48,492 nt of DNA from Azolla pinnata (lineage: Eukaryota > Streptophyta > Polypodiopsida > Salviniales > Salviniaceae). Within the stretch, counting starts at the first letter, position 1; every line of letters starts with the position of its first letter. The notes under the pieces were generated by a model. The model saw only the letters and a program-made list of their open reading frames with translations, ran no database searches and was not told the DNA's origin. Shown here one piece after another: positions 43,449-48,492 of this stretch. The stretch covers positions 1 to 48,492 of the forward strand of contig JBBBWG010029444.1 of NCBI GenBank assembly GCA_037176905.1. Reading direction: 5' to 3'. The translations under genes and the position numbers were made by a program.

Positions 43449-45515
43449 ATGCCTGGCCTCCTCGTCGACTCGCCCTCCGACCTCACCAAGCTCCCTTCCT
43501 ACTGCTTCCCTCCCCCGCTTCACCACCATCGCTGCTTCCCCAGCAAGCTCCGCCTCCTCCTCCCCCCTCATTGCGAGCTTCCATACCCTGGAAGCTTCGT
43601 CCCTCGTGATGATGTTGGTGACGATGATCATGGCGGCGGCGGCGGCGGCGGCGGCGGAGACGACGAAGAGTTCTCGGATCTTCGCAGCGGGCGCGATCTC
43701 CTCTCCAACCTCCATCGCCTGAATCTCCTTCCGAGAAGCAGCCTCGCCGCGCATCCGTCGTCTGCTGCGTCGGCGATGGCGACCTCTGCAGGCGGGGCGA
43801 GGAGATTGATCGGAGCGATGCCCGCGGCCATGGCTGCTTCAGATTGGCGGAGCAGCGACGGAGCGGATGCAGAAGCATGGGAGGACGCCATCGCTTCTCT
43901 GCGGAAATTTCTCCCTTCGAATCGCGATCAGGAGCTGCTGGAGGAGGAGGAGGAGGAGGAAGAAGAAGCAGCGGCGGCTATGGCGGCTGCAGAAGAATGG
44001 CTCAACGCAGCCGCTCTATCTCCATCTCCATCTCCATCGCCGTCTCTCCTCTCCGCTTCCATTGCTTCTTCCTCTTCGCCATCGCCATCGTCGTCTTCAC
44101 CGACTGCTTCTGCTTCGTCTGCATTGATCGCCATGGCTATGGCGGACAGCTACTCCAGCGACGATTTCCGAATGTACGAATTCAAGGTGCGGCGATGCGC
44201 TCGGGGAAGAAGCCACGATTGGACCGAGTGCCCCTTCGCTCATCCTGGCGAGAAGGCGAGGAGACGAGATCCGCGAAGGTTCCATTACTCGGGAACTGCT
44301 TGCCCCGATTTCAGGAAGGGCCTCTGCAAGCGCGGAGATAGCTGCGAGCTCAGCCATGGCGTCTTCGAGTGCTGGCTCCATCCCGCTCGCTACAGAACTC
44401 AGCCCTGCAAAGACGGCAAGAATTGCAGCCGAAAGATCTGCTTCTTCGCTCATACTCCTCAACAGCTTCGCGTTCTTCCGATCCCTTCTTCTTCTTCTTC
44501 TTCTTCTTCTTCTTCGTCTTCGTCTTCGTCTTCTGCTTCCGCCATAGCTTCCGGTGCTGAAGCTTCCATGGCTGAATCCGTCGCTTCTTCACCATCGTCT
44601 TCTTCTTCTGGTCGGGGTTCTGTGCAGAGAGAGAATCTCCGGTTCTTGGAGGAATCTTCGCCCCCGCCCTCTCCCGTGCAGCCATGGCGCCCCTCCGCCA
44701 TCGCAGATCTCTGCTCTCCTCGCCTCCAGCAGCTCGAATCGAGCTCCTGCTGCTCTGTAGAGCTCCCCAACCCTAACCCTAACCCTAACCCTAGCTCCTT
44801 CCCCCTCCATCGCCCTCCCATGAAGCTTCTTCTCCAGAAGCTCATCGACAGCTCTGCCTGCCACGGATCTTCTCCCACATCTCCTCTCTCCCCTTCTGCC
44901 TCCTCATCGGCTTCCTCCTCCCCTCTATCTCCTGATTCTTCCTCCATTTTCTGCCCCAATCCTCGCAGCTTCTCCCATCTCCATCTCGGCTCGCATTCCT
45001 CGAGCCCCCTCTCTGCGTCGCCTGCGATGTCCCCTTCGTTGAGCTTCGACCTGGCTCCGGCGCACAGACGCCATCTCAATCGTCTGCAGTACGTCCCCAC
45101 CATAGCCGTTCCAATGGAAGCTTGCCACGCCGATCATCACGATCTCCTGCCCTCTCCTTCCTACAGCGTCGCATCTCCACCATCGCCATATCTGCACAGC
45201 AGGGCCGATCTCGCGAGCTACTTGCAAAGTCTCCAGCTAAGGGACCAGGCGATGGCAGGGATAATGCAGCAGCAGAAGGCTTCCGATTTCGTCCCCCGCC
45301 ATAGCCCATATCCTCTCTATCATCAGAGGCTTTCCGCCGGAGATCAGCAGCAGCAGCAAGGGCAAGCGGAGGAGAGCCTGTTCAACGCGCTGGGGAGCGT
45401 GGAGTCGGGGAGAGATCTGAGGGCGAGCTTCTACGGAAAGATCAGGAAGGAGAACGGAGTGGTGGAGGGCAATGGCGAGGTAGATGTGGGCTGGGTCCGC
45501 GATCTGGTGCAGTAG
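43449..45515 (+). CDS. Arginine-rich tandem CCCH zinc finger (RR-TZF) protein, intronless, 688 residues
   Basis: Plant RR-TZF proteins bind AU-rich mRNA, sit in P-bodies and stress granules, and act in hormone, stress and seed responses. The arginine-rich region is at 250-265: Cys250-x5-His256-x4-Cys261-x3-His265 in [16 protein letters not shown], then [15 protein letters not shown]. Finger 1 is Cys285-x7-Cys293-x5-Cys299-x3-His303 and finger 2 Cys320-x5-Cys326-x4-Cys331-x3-His335 with 16 residues between, all intact. There are no ankyrin repeats. The flanks are Ser/Pro/Ala-rich with Asp/Gly, Glu and Ser runs, much of it microsatellite-encoded, which makes it longer than most relatives. The C terminus [10 protein letters not shown] matches the family end. 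Start choice: the first true ATG in frame; the frame itself opens earlier at a GTG. Four AACCCT repeats at 44769-44794 encode Asn-Pro repeats. Confidence 0.95.
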   Translation: MPGLLVDSPSDLTKLPSYCFPPPLHHHRCFPSKLRLLLPPHCELPYPGSFVPRDDVGDDDHGGGGGGGGGDDEEFSDLRSGRDLLSNLHRLNLLPRSSLAAHPSSAASAMATSAGGARRLIGAMPAAMAASDWRSSDGADAEAWEDAIASLRKFLPSNRDQELLEEEEEEEEEAAAAMAAAEEWLNAAALSPSPSPSPSLLSASIASSSSPSPSSSSPTASASSALIAMAMADSYSSDDFRMYEFKVRRCARGRSHDWTECPFAHPGEKARRRDPRRFHYSGTACPDFRKGLCKRGDSCELSHGVFECWLHPARYRTQPCKDGKNCSRKICFFAHTPQQLRVLPIPSSSSSSSSSSSSSSSSASAIASGAEASMAESVASSPSSSSSGRGSVQRENLRFLEESSPPPSPVQPWRPSAIADLCSPRLQQLESSSCCSVELPNPNPNPNPSSFPLHRPPMKLLLQKLIDSSACHGSSPTSPLSPSASSSASSSPLSPDSSSIFCPNPRSFSHLHLGSHSSSPLSASPAMSPSLSFDLAPAHRRHLNRLQYVPTIAVPMEACHADHHDLLPSPSYSVASPPSPYLHSRADLASYLQSLQLRDQAMAGIMQQQKASDFVPRHSPYPLYHQRLSAGDQQQQQGQAEESLFNALGSVESGRDLRASFYGKIRKENGVVEGNGEVDVGWVRDLVQ

Positions 45516-45564
45516 CGAAGAATCAAGATGCAAGAATCAAGAAGAAGAAGAAGGAAAGCGCTGC

Positions 45565-45572
45565 TGTAAATA
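45565..45572 (+). promoter_or_regulatory. Pumilio-type element in the TZF 3' untranslated region
   Basis: TGTAAATA, 50 bases after the stop codon, matches the UGUANAUA consensus of PUF proteins. An eight-base match can occur by chance in AT-rich DNA. Confidence 0.35.
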
Positions 45573-48169
45573 GGTATATGCCACAATACAGTAAGAAAGA
45601 ACGAAACCCTAATTCTGATTTCTCAGAGTCGGAGCTTCCATCGCCATAGCCGCCTTCCTTCTTCTTCCTGCTCCGATCTCTCTCTCTCTCTCTCTCTGTT
45701 TCTTCTGTTTTTTTTCCTCTTTCTCTTCTCTCGATTTGTGTTTTGTTGTACATCTTCTCCCCCAAAATTTCCATCTATTTGTATTTCTGACCCCAAAACC
45801 ACACAAAATCCGCGGCTTTATATAACAATAAGCTCACTTATTGTGTAAAAAAAACAAACCATTTTATAATTTTATCGGGTTTGATTATTGCTGTGGTCTT
45901 AGTGACTAGATTTCGGTCCTTGTTTGGTCAGCGGTCCGATTCTGGTCAAGGAAAGTCAGTCCTATTGTCAAGCCTCTAGAGCATTGTTTGTATGTGTATA
46001 TATATTGTGGGAAATCATAGAAAATGCCCAACAAATTTGTTATTATTATGTTGAAGCGTTTTTAAAAGAAATTAGCAATCATGTATTAGCATCTAGTTTT
46101 TACCTTGCTAGAAAATTAAGGTCTTAACGAATTGATTTGATTGACCTGAAATGAATTAGATTCTGGAATTGTTGGAAGGCCAGTAGGATGGAAAGAGCAA
46201 TTAGTAAATGGTAGAAATGGATGAATCAATGAATATGATAAGAGATAGATAGGAAGGAAGTTTTGGTAGATATCAGAATGTGGCTAGAATTTTTATGTGG
46301 CTAGAAGTTTTGTATACAAATTTATGCCCATTGTTTTGTTTTTTCTTTGTAATCTTTTGTCTGTGTGTCAAAATCTCCCAACTTGTGAAAGGAATTGTAG
46401 TGTGAAAATCACTTGGTTTGTAGTAGTAGATCAAAAGTCTTATTCCTTAACACCATGTAATTTTATATCTTGGATCGGCGGGGAATCTGCTTGCTCATTG
46501 TCAACAACTGTGTGTAGGATGTTATGGTAATGAAATGCTAGTTTCAACCAAATGCCTAGCTCCACATTCAAAGGTTGAGATGGTAATTGGAATTGCCTGC
46601 CCATTGTTTAAGGAATATGTGGTGTGTCCCGATCATATGATTAAATCATTCTTGATTGTATTTGCAGCTTGCAAGAATGTGGTTCATTTTATAGTCCTAA
46701 ATCTCATAGAATTAACCATATGTATGCCACTCGCGTTTGCTTGAAGCAAACTGTGTATCCATCTTCAAGTTGGATTGGATTAACAAGTTGGGAAAACAAA
46801 ATAAAGATCTCAATTCCAAAAAACGATCATCGTCTATCTTATATAATGATTGAATTACATGTCATCACATGTTATATAAGAGAGTGAGTTAGCAAACAAT
46901 ATATAAAATGGTCAGTGTATTATAGTGTGAGTACATTGGCAATGAAATGTGTAGTAGTGTGTGTCCCACATGCAAAGGTGTTCCGAGTTTCGTAACACTC
47001 TAGGAAACCTTTACTTATACATTGTTGTTGAAGACAAAAGACGGTTTTCCCTTCATCTACTACCTTGATGATTTTCTTTCTTGCTCCCTTCCGGGAAAGA
47101 GAGAATTCGAAGATTTTTTTCTTCCCTTCTTTCTCGGACAAAGAAGAGAATTCGAATGCAATGAAAGTCGTTGCAAATGATGTGCACCCAAATCTCGAAT
47201 ATGACAAGGAGCTTGTGTTGCCCCTGCCCAGAGTCTAGGAACTGGGGCCCGTCCTTAGAAGAGAGTTTTGTTCTTCTAGAAATATCTACAGATTGGGGAA
47301 TAGTTTCATCAAGTTGTACTTTTGCTTGCGACACGTAACCCCTCAATGTGGACTTCCTTCACCAACTACAGTTGAACGACGATAGTCTAGAGACTATTTG
47401 TATATAGACATTTTGGTAACTTTGTAATATAAAGTTGACTATGTTCACTTTCTTTCGGAATTGGGTTTTGCTATACAAATAAAATGTTTAGATGGTTTCT
47501 AAAGGCTTGTTAATGTTACAAACGCATATTTTGTTTCACTACCTTGAGACTCTTACTTATATATTATACGTAATACCACACTGAGTCCTTTTCTAAGTGT
47601 CCAAAAAAATTCATAAGTCCCAATAATATGGAAAATCTTGCTATCTCTTTGACTGCCTTGGCAGACATTCCTTGAATTGAATCATATTCTGCTTTTAAAG
47701 TGTGGACAATGTTGATCCCTATTACATGTATAAGGTCTCCAAGTGGTGTAGTAACATTCAGGAATAACAATTGATATTTACATTTACTTAAATGTTTTAT
47801 ATCAAATTCCTTATCAAGTGAACATTTCGTTGCCAATATTATACAAGTAGCATTGTAACAGATTGACCATAATATAATGAAATGTTAGTATCATGCCTTG
47901 GTTTTTTTATATCCCTCCCTTTAACTGTTGTCGTAGAATTCCGGCCTATATAGCTCCAGGTATGTGTGTCAAGGTGGAACCACCGCGGTTCTAAACCGAG
48001 AGATTGATATTTACAAAAGATTAAGAGAAATATTAATGTCATTAAAGAGAAATACTACAATTGTGTCTCCAACTAGGAGAACAAATTAAAAAAATATATA
48101 AAAATTAATGAGGGAGATAGGGTTTTGAATGTTCAAGATTAGCTTTGAATAAGAGAAGTTAGAGAGTTC
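45573..48169. other. AT-rich region right of the TZF gene, no gene recognised
   Basis: The left 200 bases belong to the 3' untranslated region, with a (CT)n run at 45679-45698. The remainder is AT-rich; frames at 46297-46530, 46920-47346, 47564-47836 and 47839-48042 carry no domain I can name. It may contain decayed retrotransposon sequence, but I found no diagnostic motif. Confidence 0.45.
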
Positions 48170-48492
48170 AAGGTTTGGTAGAAGAGAAATTAGGGTTCAA
48201 AAGAGAGATTAGGAAAGATTGAAATTAGCAAAGAGATTAGGGTTTAGAAGAGAGATCAGAAAAGATTGAGATTAGTGAAGAGATTAGGGTTTAGAAGAGA
48301 GATTAGGAAAGATTGAAATTAGCAAAGAGATTAGGGTTTAGAAGAGATAAAAATTAGAAGAGATTAGGTAATTTAGAAGAGAGATTAGGAAAGATTGAAA
48401 TTAGCAAAGGGATTAGGTTTAGAAGAGAGATTAGGAAAGATTGAAATTAGCAAAGAGATTAGGGTTTAGAAGAGATAAAAATTAGAAGAGAT
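48170..48492. repeat. 47-bp tandem array reaching the window end, about 7 copies
   Basis: Unit GAGATTAGGGTTTAGAAGAG plus AGATTAGGAAAGATTGAAAT and TAGCAAA. Some copies are shortened to GAGATTAGGGTTTAGAAGAG plus ATAAAAATTAGAA, so a higher-order pattern is present. Each unit has a TTAGGGTTTA word. The array continues beyond the window. Confidence 0.92.

Noticed and set aside
42962..43489. Glu-rich minus-strand frames opposite the TZF leader
   Set aside because: They are the complement of the TTC repeats in the leader of the TZF gene.
47564..47836. 90-residue minus-strand frame, considered as a copia RNase H fragment because of LKAEYDSIQ
   Set aside because: The similarity to the SEAEYMA motif of copia RNase H is limited to a few residues and the surrounding catalytic motifs are missing.
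1..48492. tRNA, rRNA and well-known plant microRNA genes
   Set aside because: Looking by eye for the T-loop consensus and for common conserved microRNA sequences gave no convincing hit; a covariance-model scan would be needed to exclude divergent ones.
1..48492. A multi-gene cluster or novel defence or metabolic system
   Set aside because: The recognised genes belong to unrelated families in independent transcription units, without shared promoters or functional coupling visible in the sequence.

Overview
This is a stretch of nuclear DNA from a land plant. Six protein-coding genes can be modelled and recognised. Five have clear plant relatives: a NEK kinase with an RxxE-less, D-rich tail, a DUF639 membrane protein, a cytosolic HSC70 ending in EEVD, an arginine-rich tandem CCCH zinc finger (RR-TZF) protein and an intronless PLS-type PPR protein. 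The sixth is a METTL21-type methyltransferase, and a short C2H2-like zinc finger gene adds a seventh, less characterised CDS. All introns modelled are GT-AG and mostly 80-1100 bases. Plant telomere-like motifs (AAACCCTA and AACCCT) occur at many places. The style of the PPR protein recalls lycophytes or ferns, but that is only an impression; the species cannot be fixed from this window.

Layout, left to right. 1-1524: AT-rich, no gene recognised. 1525-3419 (-): five-exon METTL21-type methyltransferase. 3420-8180: almost 5 kb of minisatellite and microsatellite blocks (32, 70, 60 and 33 bp units, then purine and TTC-rich tracts) leading to the NEK kinase gene, 8183-13922 (+), 14 exons. 13923-16856: intergenic. 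16857-21897 (-): DUF639 gene, 9 exons, whose first intron carries degenerate tandem copies of the start of exon 2. 22000-23664: intergenic with two short-unit arrays. 23665-26489 (-): HSC70, two exons, with a heat-shock element and TATA-like box upstream. 26850-28856: AT-rich intergenic. 28857-30971 (-): PPR gene with a C terminus cut off inside the E motif. 31100-32010 (+): 3' end of a LINE, duplicated around a 100-N assembly gap. 32600-33055: AAGGTC/TTAGGG hexamer array. 34428-34745 (+): small zinc finger protein. 34746-42280: AT-rich, gene-poor, with a Ty3/gypsy chromovirus remnant at 39829-40156 (-). 42290-45515 (+): two promoter-like blocks, a leader with three upstream ORFs, and the intronless RR-TZF gene. 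45516-48492: AT-rich, ending in a 47 bp tandem array that runs out of the window.

The genes do not form a pathway; they are ordinary housekeeping, signalling and stress genes in separate transcription units. The striking property of the window is local tandem duplication: nearly every long intron, leader or upstream region has its own private minisatellite. I did not find a convincing new multi-gene system. The best leads are the repeated uORFs and two candidate promoters of the TZF gene, the exon-start duplications inside the DUF639 intron, and the gap artefact that should be corrected before the LINE region is interpreted.
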